From Sphingopyxis sp. QXT-31 (GTDB lineage Bacteria > Pseudomonadota > Alphaproteobacteria > Sphingomonadales > Sphingomonadaceae): a stretch of DNA of 64,000 bases. The stretch spans positions 62,001 to 126,000 of the forward strand of contig NZ_CP019449.1 of the NCBI RefSeq assembly GCF_001984035.1, written 5' to 3'. The translations under genes were made by a program, and so were the position numbers. Position 1 is the first letter of the stretch. The number at the start of each line of letters is the position of its first letter. The notes under the pieces are model-generated. The model did no database searches and had not been told where the DNA came from. It saw nothing but the letters and a program-made list of their open reading frames with translations. Positions 1-9,075 of this stretch are shown piece by piece.

Positions 1-1
1 C

Positions 2-148
2 GCGCTCCAGCGCCAGATAGCGGGGCTCGAGGCGCGGATCGCCGACCAGGACGCCGCGCTCCGCCGCGTGCTTGATTTGTTGATCGATTGGGTCGAGCGT
101 GACCCCGCCGGGTCGCCCGATCCGGCGGCGCAGACCTGGGCCGCCTGA
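2..148 (+). CDS. C-terminal fragment, probable XrtA-locus ATPase
   Basis: An open frame enters from the left edge and stops at 146-148, leaving 48 residues. They are rich in Ala, Arg, Leu and Glu with a heptad-like pattern (short coiled coil) and end in a Trp-containing tail. In sphingomonad exosortase loci the gene just before the XrtA-type polysaccharide deacetylase usually encodes an ExeA-like AAA ATPase (TIGR03015 type) with such a charged C-terminal helix. That identity is inferred from position. No Walker motif lies inside the window, so the fragment alone cannot prove it. Confidence 0.45.
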   Translation, partial: ALQRQIAGLEARIADQDAALRRVLDLLIDWVERDPAGSPDPAAQTWAA

Positions 149-192
149 GGCGCCGGGTCGCCGCGCAAGCGGGCCGATGAAGGTGAGGAACG

Positions 193-1053
193 ATGCAGAA
201 CGGCCTGTCGGTCGACGTCGAGGACTGGTTCCAGGTCGGCGCCTTTGAGCGCACGATCGACCGCGACGACTGGCCGACGCTCGAATGCCGCGTCGAGGCG
301 AACAGCGACGCGGTGCTGCAAATCTTCGCCGACGCCGGGGTCAAGGGCACCTTCTTCACCTTGGGTTGGGTCGCCGAACGCTATCCCGCGCTGATCAAGC
401 GCATCGTCGACGCGGGCCACGAACTCGCAAGCCACGGCTACGACCACAAGCGCGTCTTCAACATGACCGCCGCGGAATTCGCGGCGGACCTCAGGAAAAC
501 GCAGGCGATCCTCGAAGACCTGGGCGGCGTCGCGGTGCGCGGCTATCGCGCGCCCAGCTTCTCGGTCGACACGCGTACCCCCTGGGCGCATGCGGTGCTC
601 GCCGAACAGGGCTATGCCTATTCGTCGAGCGTCGCGCCCGTCGTCCACGACCATTATGGCTGGCCGCAAAGTCCGCGCCATGCCTGGCGCCCCTTGCCCG
701 ACAGCGACCTCGTCGAATGGCCGGTCACCACTGCGCGCGTCGCGGGGCGCACGCTGGCGGCCGGGGGCGGGGGCTTTATGCGCCTTCTGCCCTATGGCTT
801 CACGCGCTGGGCGATCGCGCGCATGAACATCGAGGGGCATCCGGCGATCCTCTATTTCCATCCGTGGGAAATCGACCCCGGCCAGCCGCGCGTCGCCGAT
901 GCGCCGCTCAAATCGAAGATTCGCCATTACAGCGGCCTCTCGGCGATGGCCGGCAAGCTCCAGAAATTGCTCGCCGATTTCGAATGGACGCGCGCCGACG
1001 CCTTGCTTCCCGCGCAGCAGGATCGCGCTTTGCCGTGGCGCGCGGCGGCATGA
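193..1053 (+). CDS. XrtA-system polysaccharide deacetylase (NodB family)
   Basis: A 286-residue carbohydrate esterase family 4 protein, predicted to remove N-acetyl groups from the exopolysaccharide made by the exosortase locus. NodB motifs are visible: the D-V-E-D-W start (residues 8-12) with the catalytic Asp, the metal-binding H81-x3-H85, and the R119-A-P-S substrate motif. The very short N-terminus before the first motif and the D-V-E-D-W form are typical of the TIGR03006 subfamily found only with XrtA. A purine-rich ribosome site (gatgaaggtgagga) lies just before the ATG. The stop overlaps the next start (ATGA at 1050-1053), so translation is probably coupled. Confidence 0.9.
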   Translation: MQNGLSVDVEDWFQVGAFERTIDRDDWPTLECRVEANSDAVLQIFADAGVKGTFFTLGWVAERYPALIKRIVDAGHELASHGYDHKRVFNMTAAEFAADLRKTQAILEDLGGVAVRGYRAPSFSVDTRTPWAHAVLAEQGYAYSSSVAPVVHDHYGWPQSPRHAWRPLPDSDLVEWPVTTARVAGRTLAAGGGGFMRLLPYGFTRWAIARMNIEGHPAILYFHPWEIDPGQPRVADAPLKSKIRHYSGLSAMAGKLQKLLADFEWTRADALLPAQQDRALPWRAAA

Positions 1054-2093
1054 ACGCGCCGGCGCACGACTTCATGCCGCAGTCCGACGACGCGGGTTGG
1101 GACGCCTATGTCGACGCGCATCCCGCGGCGACGCCGTTCCACACGCGCGCCTGGTGCCAGGCAATCACCCGAGCCACCGGCCACAAGCATCACCTGATCG
1201 CGCAGCGCGACACCGCGGGCCGCATCGTCGGGCTGCTGCCGCTCCACCATGTCCGCTCGCCCTTGTTCGGGCAGGCGCTCGTCGCCAGCGGCTTCGCGGT
1301 CGGCGGCGGCATCCTCGCCGACAGCGACGACATCGCCGCGGTGCTCGCCGACGCCGCGGTCGACCTCGCCGCCTCGCTCGGCGTCCCCTCGATCGAACTG
1401 CGCGGCGGGCCCTTGCCCGATGGCTGGCATGTCGAGGATGAAGTCTACGCCGGCTTCGCCCGCGATCTCGCTGCCGATGAGGAAGCCGAACTCCTCGCCA
1501 TCCCGCGCAAGCAGCGCGCCGAAGTCCGCAAGGCGCTCGCCAGCGACCTCACCGTGACCGTGGGCACCGACGAAGAGCACCGAACGGCACATTATCGGGT
1601 CTATGCGACCAGTGTCCGCAATCTCGGCACACCTGTGTTCCCCAAGCCGCTGTTTTCGCATGTTCTTGATGCCTTCGGCTCCGATGCCGACATCCTCAAT
1701 GTGCATCAAGATGGCGAACCTGTGGCTTCGGTTCTGAGCCTCTATTGGCGCGGCACCGTGATGCCCTATTGGGGCGGCGGCCTCGCCTCGGCGCGCGGCC
1801 TGCGCGCCAACGAGCTTATGTACTTCGCGCTGATGAACCACGCGCGTTCGAAGGATTGCACGCGTTTCGACTTCGGCCGCTCGAAGCTCGGCACCGGCCC
1901 CTTCGCCTACAAGAAGAACTGGGGTTTCGAGCCCCAGCCGCTGACCTACGCCTGTTGGCTCGCCGCGGGCGAAACCCCGCGCGACACTAATCCGACCAGC
2001 GCCAAATACCGGCTGCAGGTCGATCTGTGGAAAAAGCTCCCGCTCTGGGCCGCCAACCGCATCGGACCGCTGATCGCGCGCGGATTGGGCTGA
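1050..2093 (+). CDS. XrtA-associated FemAB-family protein
   Basis: A 347-residue member of the FemAB/GNAT-fold aminoacyl- or acyltransferase group, matching the TIGR03019 type that accompanies exosortase A. Two tandem GNAT-like halves can be made out. The second contains the conserved run around K-x-G-T-G-P-F-A-Y-K-K-N-W-G-F near residues 280-300, typical of the family. The real substrate is not known; modification of exopolysaccharide or a cell-wall precursor is proposed from context. The start is the ATG inside the ATGA overlap with the deacetylase stop, and the stop overlaps the next start in a TGATG. Role: medium confidence; family: high. Confidence 0.88.
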   Translation: MNAPAHDFMPQSDDAGWDAYVDAHPAATPFHTRAWCQAITRATGHKHHLIAQRDTAGRIVGLLPLHHVRSPLFGQALVASGFAVGGGILADSDDIAAVLADAAVDLAASLGVPSIELRGGPLPDGWHVEDEVYAGFARDLAADEEAELLAIPRKQRAEVRKALASDLTVTVGTDEEHRTAHYRVYATSVRNLGTPVFPKPLFSHVLDAFGSDADILNVHQDGEPVASVLSLYWRGTVMPYWGGGLASARGLRANELMYFALMNHARSKDCTRFDFGRSKLGTGPFAYKKNWGFEPQPLTYACWLAAGETPRDTNPTSAKYRLQVDLWKKLPLWAANRIGPLIARGLG

Positions 2094-3298
2094 TGGCCGA
2101 GATTCTGTTCCTCGTCCACCGCGCGCCCTGGCCGCCCGACCGTGGCGACCGTATCCGCAGCTGGCACATGTTCGAGGCGCTGGCGAAGCTCGCCCCCGTC
2201 CACGTCGCCGCGCTCGCCGACAACGACGCCGACGCCGAAGCCGCGCGCGCGAAAATGGCACCGCTCTGCGCCAGCCTGTCGATCGAGGTTCGGAGCGCTT
2301 CGCGCCCGCTCGCGCTCGCGCAGGCGGTGCTCCACGGCGAGCCCGTCTCGAACCGCCTCTTTCGCAATGCCGCGCTCGCGCGTCACGTCGAGGCGCTGAT
2401 CGCGGGAGGCACGATCACCCACATCGTCGCCTTCTCGGGACAGATGGCGCAATATCTGCCCGGCACATTCGACGGACCGATCCTGATGGATTTCGTCGAC
2501 GTCGACTCCGCCAAATTCGCCACTTACGCCGCGCAGGACAAGCGTCAGCCGCTCCACTGGGTCCACGCTCGCGAAGCGCGCCGCCTCGCCGATTATGAAG
2601 CGCAAGTCGCCGCGCGCGCCAACGCCAGCCTGTTCGTGAGCGCCGCCGAGGCCGCGCTGTTCCGCGGCCGCAGCGGGCTCGACGATCGCCGCGTGCAGGC
2701 GGTCGAGAACGGCATCGACACCGAAAAGTTCGATCCCGCGCTTGCCTTCGAACCGGTCGGGCAGGGCGAAGGCCCGCTCGCGGTGTTCACCGGCCAGATG
2801 GATTATCGCCCCAACATCGACGCTGTGCGCTGGTTCGCCACCGACATATTGCCGCTCGTTCGCCGCGGCCACCCGCAGGCGCGCTTCGCGATCGTCGGCC
2901 GCGCGCCGACCGACGAGGTGAAGGCGCTCGCCGCGCTTCCCGGCCTGATCGTCACCGGCGAAGTTCCCGACGTCCGGCCCTGGCTCGCCGCCGCCGACGC
3001 GGTGGTCGCGCCGCTGCTGCTCGCGCGCGGCATCCAGAACAAGTTGCTGGAGGCGATGGCGATGGCGCGTCCCGTCGTCGCCAGCCCCGCCGCCGCCGAG
3101 GGCATCGACGCCGAGCCCGGAACCCACCTGCTCGTTGCCGACGGCGCCGAGGCGATCGCCGCCGCGGTCGGCATCTGCTTCGGCGATCCCGCGCGCGCCG
3201 CCGGGATGGGGCAGGCGGCGCGCGCGCGGATGATCACACGCTACGGTTGGGACGCACGCCTCGCGCCGCTCGGGCGCCTGCTGGGGCTCGCGGCGTGA
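2093..3298 (+). CDS. XrtA-system glycosyltransferase (TIGR03087 type)
   Basis: A 401-residue GT-B fold glycosyltransferase related to GT4 enzymes, presumed to add a sugar to the lipid-linked exopolysaccharide. The N-terminal R-A-P-W-P-P-D-R-G-D motif (residues 11-20) and the F-V-D-V-D-S-A-K-F stretch are hallmarks of the XrtA-linked subfamily. The C-terminal half carries the nucleotide-sugar site (TGQMDYRPN near 240, then GxxP and E-A-M-A near 320). The ATG at 2093 forms a TGATG with the preceding stop. An in-frame upstream ATG exists but would lie inside the FemAB gene, so it was not used. The stop overlaps the exosortase GTG. Confidence 0.9.
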   Translation: MAEILFLVHRAPWPPDRGDRIRSWHMFEALAKLAPVHVAALADNDADAEAARAKMAPLCASLSIEVRSASRPLALAQAVLHGEPVSNRLFRNAALARHVEALIAGGTITHIVAFSGQMAQYLPGTFDGPILMDFVDVDSAKFATYAAQDKRQPLHWVHAREARRLADYEAQVAARANASLFVSAAEAALFRGRSGLDDRRVQAVENGIDTEKFDPALAFEPVGQGEGPLAVFTGQMDYRPNIDAVRWFATDILPLVRRGHPQARFAIVGRAPTDEVKALAALPGLIVTGEVPDVRPWLAAADAVVAPLLLARGIQNKLLEAMAMARPVVASPAAAEGIDAEPGTHLLVADGAEAIAAAVGICFGDPARAAGMGQAARARMITRYGWDARLAPLGRLLGLAA

Positions 3299-4806
3299 GT
3301 GCCGCGGCGCTGACCCGGCCCGGCGAATGGACGCGCTGGCAGCGGCACCTGGCCGCGCTCGCCGCGCTGTCTCTCGCGATCCTGACGATCTTCCACCGCG
3401 ACGCGATCGGCATGGCCGGCATCTGGTGGAACAGCGCGCCCTTCACCCATTGCCTGCTGATGGTGCCGATGATCGGCTGGCTCGTCGCGCAGCGCGTGCC
3501 GCAGCTCAAGACGCTGACCCCCGCCTATTGGTGGCCGGCGCTGATCTGGCTCGGCGGCGGCGGCTTCACCTGGCTCGTCGGCGAGGCGGCGGGTGTCGGC
3601 CTGTTCCGCCAGCTCGGCCTGGTCCTCATGCTCCAAGGCGCGGTCGGCGCCGCGCTCGGCCAAAAGCTGGTGCGCGGGCTGCTCTTTCCGCTCGGTTACG
3701 CGTTGCTCCTCGTCCCGTTCGGCGAGGAACTGGTGCCCTTGCTCCAGACCTTCACCGCGAAGATCAGCATCGTCCTGCTCCACCTCGTGGGGCTCGATGC
3801 GCAGATCGAGGGCGTGTTCATCACCACCCGCGCGGGCTTCTTCGAGGTCGCCGAGGAATGTTCGGGGGTCAATTTCCTGATCGCGATGCTCGCCTATTCG
3901 GTGTTCGCCGCGCATCTGTGTTTCAAGAGCTGGACGCGGCGTATTGTCTTTGTCGCCGCCGCGCTCGCGACGACGATCCTCGCCAATGCGGTGCGCGCCT
4001 GGGCGACGATGGTTGCGGCCGGAATCTGGGGGATTGAGCGCGCGGGCGGGATCGACCATGTCATCTACGGCTGGGTCTTCTTCGGGCTTGTCATCCTGCT
4101 CGTGATGCTCGTCGCGAAACGCTGGTTCGACCGCCCGGCGAACGACGCCGCGGTCGATGTGACCGGCCTCGAAGGCAGCCCGCGCTTCGTCGGCCCCGCC
4201 AAGGCCGTGCTGCCCGCCGCCCTCGCGCTGCCGCTGGTCTTTGCCGGCTGGGCGGTGCTGGTGGGCGGCCGCGCGGCGCCGCTGCCCGCGACAATGGCGA
4301 TCGCCGCCCCGCCGGGCTGGGCCGAGGTCATCGTCGAGCGCCCCGACTGGTCGCCGCGCTTCGACGGCGCCGATCAGGTGCGCGTCCTTCACTTCACCGA
4401 CCCCGCACGGCGGCAGGTAACCGTCGCGATCGGCGGGTACGAGCGCCAGGCCGAAGGGCGCGAAATCGTCGCCTTCGGGCAGGGCGCGGTCGATCCCGAC
4501 AGCAAATGGGCGTGGAGCGCGGCGCTGCCCCCGATCGACGGCGGCAAGACCGAACGGCTGCTCCACCCCGGCCCGGTACTGCGCGACGCGGCGACCTTCT
4601 ATGTCGTCGACGGCGCCGTCACCGGCAGCCCGCGCGCCGCCAAGCTCGCGGGGCTCCGCGCGCGCCTGCTCGGCGGCGATCCGCGCGCGCTGTCGCTGAT
4701 CTTGTCGAGCGCGGAGGGGCAGGGGGGCGCGTCTGCGATCGCCGATTTCGTTTCCGCGTCGGGCGGAGCGCAGGCGATGGCTGACCGCGCGCTCGAAACC
4801 CGCTAA
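3295..4806 (+). CDS. xrtA: Exosortase A fused to EpsI domain
   Basis: A 503-residue polytopic inner-membrane transpeptidase that recognises PEP-CTERM tails of exported proteins. Residues 1-280 hold about eight membrane segments with the catalytic triad: Cys189 (in E-E-C-S-G), Arg234 (N-A-V-R-A) and His255 (D-H-V-I-Y-G). From about residue 300 a periplasmic EpsI (DUF3485) domain follows, as in other exosortase A proteins of exopolysaccharide loci. The start is a GTG at 3295 overlapping the previous stop (GTGA). A longer in-frame reading would start inside the glycosyltransferase. No PEP-CTERM substrate protein is encoded in this window, so the targets must lie elsewhere. Confidence 0.93.
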   Translation: MSAAALTRPGEWTRWQRHLAALAALSLAILTIFHRDAIGMAGIWWNSAPFTHCLLMVPMIGWLVAQRVPQLKTLTPAYWWPALIWLGGGGFTWLVGEAAGVGLFRQLGLVLMLQGAVGAALGQKLVRGLLFPLGYALLLVPFGEELVPLLQTFTAKISIVLLHLVGLDAQIEGVFITTRAGFFEVAEECSGVNFLIAMLAYSVFAAHLCFKSWTRRIVFVAAALATTILANAVRAWATMVAAGIWGIERAGGIDHVIYGWVFFGLVILLVMLVAKRWFDRPANDAAVDVTGLEGSPRFVGPAKAVLPAALALPLVFAGWAVLVGGRAAPLPATMAIAAPPGWAEVIVERPDWSPRFDGADQVRVLHFTDPARRQVTVAIGGYERQAEGREIVAFGQGAVDPDSKWAWSAALPPIDGGKTERLLHPGPVLRDAATFYVVDGAVTGSPRAAKLAGLRARLLGGDPRALSLILSSAEGQGGASAIADFVSASGGAQAMADRALETR

Positions 4807-4817
4807 GCCCCACGAAC

Positions 4818-6713
4818 ATGTGCGGGATCGCGGGCCTCTATCATCTGGACACGGCAAAGCCGGTCGACCCCGCGCGGCTGCGCGCGATGTTGCACCCGAT
4901 GAGCCACCGCGGGCCCGACGGCAGCGGCACCTGGACCGCGCCCGGCGTCGGCCTCGCGCACCTCCGCCTCTCGATCATCGACATCGCGGGCAGCCCGCAG
5001 CCGATGGCGAGCGACGACGAGGCGGTGACGCTCACCTACAACGGCGAAATCTACAATTTCCGCGAGCTGCGCGCCGAGCTCGAGGAGCGCGGCCACCGCT
5101 TTCGCACCAGCGGCGATACCGAGGTGATCATCGCGGCGTGGCGCCAATGGGGCGTCGAATGCCTCTCGCGTCTCAACGGCATGTTCGCCTTCGCGCTCCA
5201 CGATCACCAGCGCCAATGCCTGTTCCTCGCGCGCGACCGCTTGGGGGTGAAGCCGCTGCACCATGCGCGGCTGTCCGACGGCTCGCTCGCCTTCGCGTCC
5301 GAACTCAAGGGCCTCCTCCGCCACCCGCTACTGCGGCAGGAAGCCAATCTGTCGGCGGTCGAGGATTTCCTCGCGCTCGGCTATGTCCCGGACGACAATT
5401 GCATCGTCGCAGGCGTGCAGAAGCTGCCCGCCGGCCATTATCTGCTGCTCGAACGCGGCAAGCCCGTGCCCGCGCCGACCCGCTGGTGGGCGCCCGACTT
5501 CTCGAAACGCATCCGCGCGAGCGAAGGCGAGGCCGCCGAGCATCTCGTCCATCTGATGCGCGCCGCGGTGACCGATCGCATGGTCTCGGACGTGCCGCTC
5601 GGCGCCTTTCTGTCGGGCGGGGTGGACTCGAGCGCGGTTGTGGCGCTGATGGCCGAGGCGAGCAGCAAGGCGGTCAAGACCTGCACAATCGGCTTCGACC
5701 AGGCGGCGCTCGACGAGACCGCTTATGCGCAGCAGATCGCCGAGCGTTTTGCCACCGACCATCGCACGCGCACCGTGGCGGCGAGCGACTTCGACCTCGT
5801 CGACCGCATCGCCGACATGTTCGACGAGCCCTTCGCCGACGCGAGCGCGCTGCCGACCTACCGCGTGTGCGAACTCGCGCGCGAGGAAGTGACCGTGGCG
5901 CTGTCGGGCGACGGTGCCGACGAGGCCTTTGCCGGTTATCGCCGCCTCTTGTTCCAGCACCAGGAGGAGCGGCTGCGCGGGCTGATCCCTGGCGTGCTCC
6001 GCCGTAATATCCTTGGCCCGCTGGCGAAGATCTGGCCCCAGATGGACTGGGCCCCGCGCCCGCTGCGCGCCCGCGCGACGCTGGCTTCGCTCTCCACGAG
6101 CGGCGCCGAGGGCTATGCCGAGGCGGTCGGCGTCACCGGCCCGGACCAGCGCGCGCGATTGTTCAACGGCGCGGCCAAGACGGCGCTCGGCGATCATGTC
6201 GCCGAGGCGCGTTATTGGAAAGCAATGGCCGACGCCCCCGCGCGCGAAGCGCTGGACCGGGCGCAATATGCCGACCTGATGATCTGGCTGCCCGGCGACA
6301 TCCTGACCAAGACCGACCGGATGAGCATGGCGGTGAGCCTCGAGGCGCGCGAGCCCTTGCTCGACTATCGCCTGATCGAATTCGCCGCGAGCCTGCCCGC
6401 GTCGATGCGGGTGAAGGGCGGCACGGGCAAGGCGATCATGAAGCAGGCGATGGAACGCTATCTGCCGCACGACATCCTCTATCGCCCGAAGATGGGCTTC
6501 GTGACCCCCGTCTCGCACTGGTTCCGCGGCCCGCTGGTCGAGGCGGCAAAGGGGCTCGCGACCTCGTCGACGCTGGCGCGGTCGGGCTGGTTCGACATGG
6601 CCGAGATCGAACGCATCGTCGCTGCGCACCAGAGCGGCAAGCGCGACCATGGGCGGCTGATCTGGCAATTCTTCATGCTGGAGAAGTCGCTGGCGAAGCT
6701 GTTCGGGATTTAA
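4818..6713 (+). CDS. XrtA-system asparagine synthase-like amidotransferase
   Basis: A 631-residue class II glutamine amidotransferase (asnB-like, TIGR03108 type). Cys2 of the mature M-C-G-I-A-G start is the N-terminal nucleophile that frees ammonia from glutamine. The C-terminal synthetase domain has the PP-loop S-G-G-V-D-S-S (266-272) for ATP. Members in XrtA loci are thought to amidate a sugar acid or an unknown component of the exopolysaccharide rather than make free asparagine; this is inference from context. The ATG lies 11 bases after the exosortase stop, so it belongs to the same operon. It is the last gene of the run and is followed by a large palindrome. Confidence 0.88.
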   Translation: MCGIAGLYHLDTAKPVDPARLRAMLHPMSHRGPDGSGTWTAPGVGLAHLRLSIIDIAGSPQPMASDDEAVTLTYNGEIYNFRELRAELEERGHRFRTSGDTEVIIAAWRQWGVECLSRLNGMFAFALHDHQRQCLFLARDRLGVKPLHHARLSDGSLAFASELKGLLRHPLLRQEANLSAVEDFLALGYVPDDNCIVAGVQKLPAGHYLLLERGKPVPAPTRWWAPDFSKRIRASEGEAAEHLVHLMRAAVTDRMVSDVPLGAFLSGGVDSSAVVALMAEASSKAVKTCTIGFDQAALDETAYAQQIAERFATDHRTRTVAASDFDLVDRIADMFDEPFADASALPTYRVCELAREEVTVALSGDGADEAFAGYRRLLFQHQEERLRGLIPGVLRRNILGPLAKIWPQMDWAPRPLRARATLASLSTSGAEGYAEAVGVTGPDQRARLFNGAAKTALGDHVAEARYWKAMADAPAREALDRAQYADLMIWLPGDILTKTDRMSMAVSLEAREPLLDYRLIEFAASLPASMRVKGGTGKAIMKQAMERYLPHDILYRPKMGFVTPVSHWFRGPLVEAAKGLATSSTLARSGWFDMAEIERIVAAHQSGKRDHGRLIWQFFMLEKSLAKLFGI

Positions 6714-6719
6714 GCCCGA

Positions 6720-6900
6720 ATGACCTCCCCCTCGATGGGGGAGGCAGCGAGACTTACGAACTTGTTCGTTAGTCGCAGCGGTGGGGGTGGGCTCTCGGCC
6801 TGACCTGGCGGCGCATGGACGCACCATCACCCCCATCCAACGCCGCCTAATCGCTCCGCGATAAGGCTCCGTATCCTTCCCCCATCAAGGGGGAAGGCTT
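6720..6900. repeat. Large imperfect palindrome (type P, copy 1)
   Basis: The 235 bases between the amidotransferase and the next gene are mostly a composite palindrome. The left part contains CCTCCCCCtcgatGGGGGAGG, the middle a GGTGGGGGTG / CACCCCCATCC pair, and the right part CCTTCCCCCatcaaGGGGGAAGG. RNA from either strand could fold into nested hairpins and might act as a terminator or mRNA stabiliser. Related but diverged elements occur at 22770-22950, 29834-29975 and 56067-56203. No protein-coding signal is seen here. Confidence 0.7.
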
Positions 6901-6948
6901 AGCCCGCCAGCCACCTGATCTTAACCCCTGCCTGCTAGCCTGACCCCG

Positions 6949-8154
6949 ATGACGGTCCATCCCGCCTTTCCGGTCGACACCGCCCCCGTGTCCGCCGGCG
7001 CCGCGCCGCTGACGGTGCGCGTCGTCGATCCGCTCGCGCTGTCGCCGCCGCTCGCCGCGGCGTGGGATGCTTTGGCCAAGGCGGCGAGCGAGCCCAATCC
7101 CTTTGCCGAGCGCTGGTGCCTGCAATCGGCGCTGCACCTGCTCGACCCCGAGCGGCATACGCGGCTGGTGATGGTGCAGTGCGGCGCCGACGGCCCCGTG
7201 ATCGGCGTAATGCCGCTGGCCCCCGCGATGCGCTATGGCCGGCTTCGGCTGCGCCATGTCGCGGGCTGGGCGCATCCCAATCATTTCCACGGCGCTCCGC
7301 TCGTCCGTGCGGGTTTCGAAAGCCTCTTCTGGTCGATCCTGCTCGGCTGGTGCGATGCCGCGCCCTGGGCAAAGACCTTGCTCCATGTGTCGCGCCTGAC
7401 CGAGGACGGCCCGCTGCACCGCGCCTTGGTCGACGTCGCGCGCGGGCGCGGCGGCGAGGCCGAGGCGGTGCACCGCGAGGAGCGCGCGTTGCTCGAAAGT
7501 ATCCTGTCACCCGAGGCCTATTGGGAGGCCGCGGTGCGCGCGAAGAAGCGCAAGGAGCATCGGCGGCAGGCGAACCGCCTCGCCGAACAGGGCGCCGTCG
7601 CTTTCCGCCGCTGGACCGCGAACGAAGCGGTCGAGCCGTGGGCCGACGCCTTCCTCGATCTCGAGGCACGCGGCTGGAAGGGCCGCGCCGGATCCGCGCT
7701 CGCTAGCCATGGTGAGACCGAGGCCTGGTTCCGCGCCATTATCGCGGGCGCTGTCGAAGCGGGCCGCCTCGACATGCGCGCGCTCGACCTCGATGGCCGG
7801 CCGCTCGCGATGCTGATCAACTTCCTCGCCCCGCCGGGGGGCTTTTCGTTCAAGACCGCCTTCGACGAGGATTATGCGCGCTTCTCGCCCGGGGTGCTGC
7901 TGCAACAGGCGAACCTCGACCTGCTTGCCGACGAGCGCATCGCCTGGGTCGATAGCTGCGCCGCACCCGGCCATCCGATGATCGACAGCGTCTGGCGCGA
8001 GCGCCGCGCGCTGGTCTGGGTCAACGTCCCGCTCGGCGGCGCGGGCGACCGCCTGCGCTTCTCCCTGCTCACCAAAGCCGAAAAAGCCTGGCGCCGCTGG
8101 AAACGCGCCGAACCCGCGCCCGCCGAAACCCCTGAGGAACAGGATCAGCCATGA
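6949..8154 (+). CDS. GNAT/FemAB-like acyltransferase (CelD/BcsL type)
   Basis: A 401-residue protein of the Acetyltransf_6 group (GNAT fold, PF13480 type), the family once annotated as acetyltransferases involved in cellulose biosynthesis. Supporting stretches are the A-K-K-R-K-E-H-R-R-Q-A-N-R-L helix (about 198-211), which is typical of this family, and the later A-F-D-E-D-Y-A-R-F-S-P-G-V-L-L motif (about 304-318) that binds the acyl donor in relatives. Substrate unknown. It lies downstream of the XrtA locus but is separated by a palindrome, so membership of that pathway is only possible. The stop overlaps the cupin gene start (ATGA), suggesting the two products work together. Confidence 0.8.
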   Translation: MTVHPAFPVDTAPVSAGAAPLTVRVVDPLALSPPLAAAWDALAKAASEPNPFAERWCLQSALHLLDPERHTRLVMVQCGADGPVIGVMPLAPAMRYGRLRLRHVAGWAHPNHFHGAPLVRAGFESLFWSILLGWCDAAPWAKTLLHVSRLTEDGPLHRALVDVARGRGGEAEAVHREERALLESILSPEAYWEAAVRAKKRKEHRRQANRLAEQGAVAFRRWTANEAVEPWADAFLDLEARGWKGRAGSALASHGETEAWFRAIIAGAVEAGRLDMRALDLDGRPLAMLINFLAPPGGFSFKTAFDEDYARFSPGVLLQQANLDLLADERIAWVDSCAAPGHPMIDSVWRERRALVWVNVPLGGAGDRLRFSLLTKAEKAWRRWKRAEPAPAETPEEQDQP

Positions 8155-9017
8155 CCGCGCACCAAGTCTTCGACCGCCCCGTCTTTCCCGCCGAAACGCT
8201 GGAGACGATGGAGGCGCTCTATCCGCTGCAGGCCGGGCTGCTGCACCACCGCTTGCTTGACCATCCCCTGCTATCGCTCGAAGCGCTGGCGCTGCTCGGC
8301 GAGAGCCTGCCGGCCTCACAGGTCGAATATAATCCCGGCAATGTCCCGATCGGCATCTTGCCCGAAGAGATTCCCTCGAACGGCCTGTCGATCGGCGAGA
8401 CGATCCGTACGATCGATACCAACCGCAGTTGGGCGGTTCTCAAGAATATCGAGACCGTGCCCGACTATCGCGACCTGTTGATGCGCCTGCTCGGCGAACT
8501 CGAACCCGTCGTGCAGCCGCGCACCGGCGCGATGCTGACGCCGCAGGGTTTCATCTTCATCTCGTCGCCCGGATCGATCACGCCCTTCCACTTCGATCCC
8601 GAGCATAATATCCTGCTGCAACTGCGCGGCACCAAGGTGATGAACGTCTGGCCCGCGGGCGACGAGCGTTTCGCGCACCGCCGCGAGCACGAACGCTATC
8701 ACACCGGCGGCCACCGCAACCTGCCCTGGGACACGGGCTACGAGGGGGGGCAGCAGGCGGTGCCTCTTGTGCCCGGTGACGCCGTGCTGATGCCGGTGAT
8801 GGCGCCGCATTATGTCGCCAACGGCGACGCCCCCTCGATCTCGCTGTCGATCACCTGGCGCAGCGAATGGAGCTACCGCGAGTCCGAGGCGCATGCCGCC
8901 AATGCGGCGCTCCGACGTATCGGATTCGACCCCGCGATGCCGCCGCGCTGGCCGAGCTACGCCTGGTTCAAATCACTGGGCTGGCGCGTGGCGCGCAAGT
9001 TGCGGCTGGTCGAATAG
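8151..9017 (+). CDS. JmjC/cupin-like domain protein
   Basis: A 288-residue protein with a cupin (double-stranded beta-helix) core resembling JmjC-type Fe(II)/2-oxoglutarate oxygenases. Candidate metal ligands are the H-F-D of T-P-F-H-F-D-P-E-H-N (about 143-145) and a distal His in A-P-H-Y-V-A-N-G-D (about 221). The N-terminal 90 residues are helical and specific to this subgroup. Relatives are often named transcriptional regulators, but no helix-turn-helix is visible, so a hydroxylase or sugar-related role seems more likely. The ATG is in a four-base overlap with the acyltransferase stop. Function otherwise unknown. Confidence 0.75.
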   Translation: MTAHQVFDRPVFPAETLETMEALYPLQAGLLHHRLLDHPLLSLEALALLGESLPASQVEYNPGNVPIGILPEEIPSNGLSIGETIRTIDTNRSWAVLKNIETVPDYRDLLMRLLGELEPVVQPRTGAMLTPQGFIFISSPGSITPFHFDPEHNILLQLRGTKVMNVWPAGDERFAHRREHERYHTGGHRNLPWDTGYEGGQQAVPLVPGDAVLMPVMAPHYVANGDAPSISLSITWRSEWSYRESEAHAANAALRRIGFDPAMPPRWPSYAWFKSLGWRVARKLRLVE

Positions 9018-9075
9018 GAACCCCCTTGCTTTGAAATTTGCCTGCCTTATCCCGGGGTAACAATCGGGGGCGGGC

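Noticed and set aside
927..2261. Long minus-strand open frames opposite the XrtA genes and elsewhere
   Set aside because: High GC creates many long antisense frames; their protein is Arg/Ala-rich, without motifs, and opposite well-identified genes.
1..6713. PEP-CTERM substrate proteins near the exosortase
   Set aside because: No gene in the window ends with a V-P-E-P motif followed by a membrane helix and basic tail.
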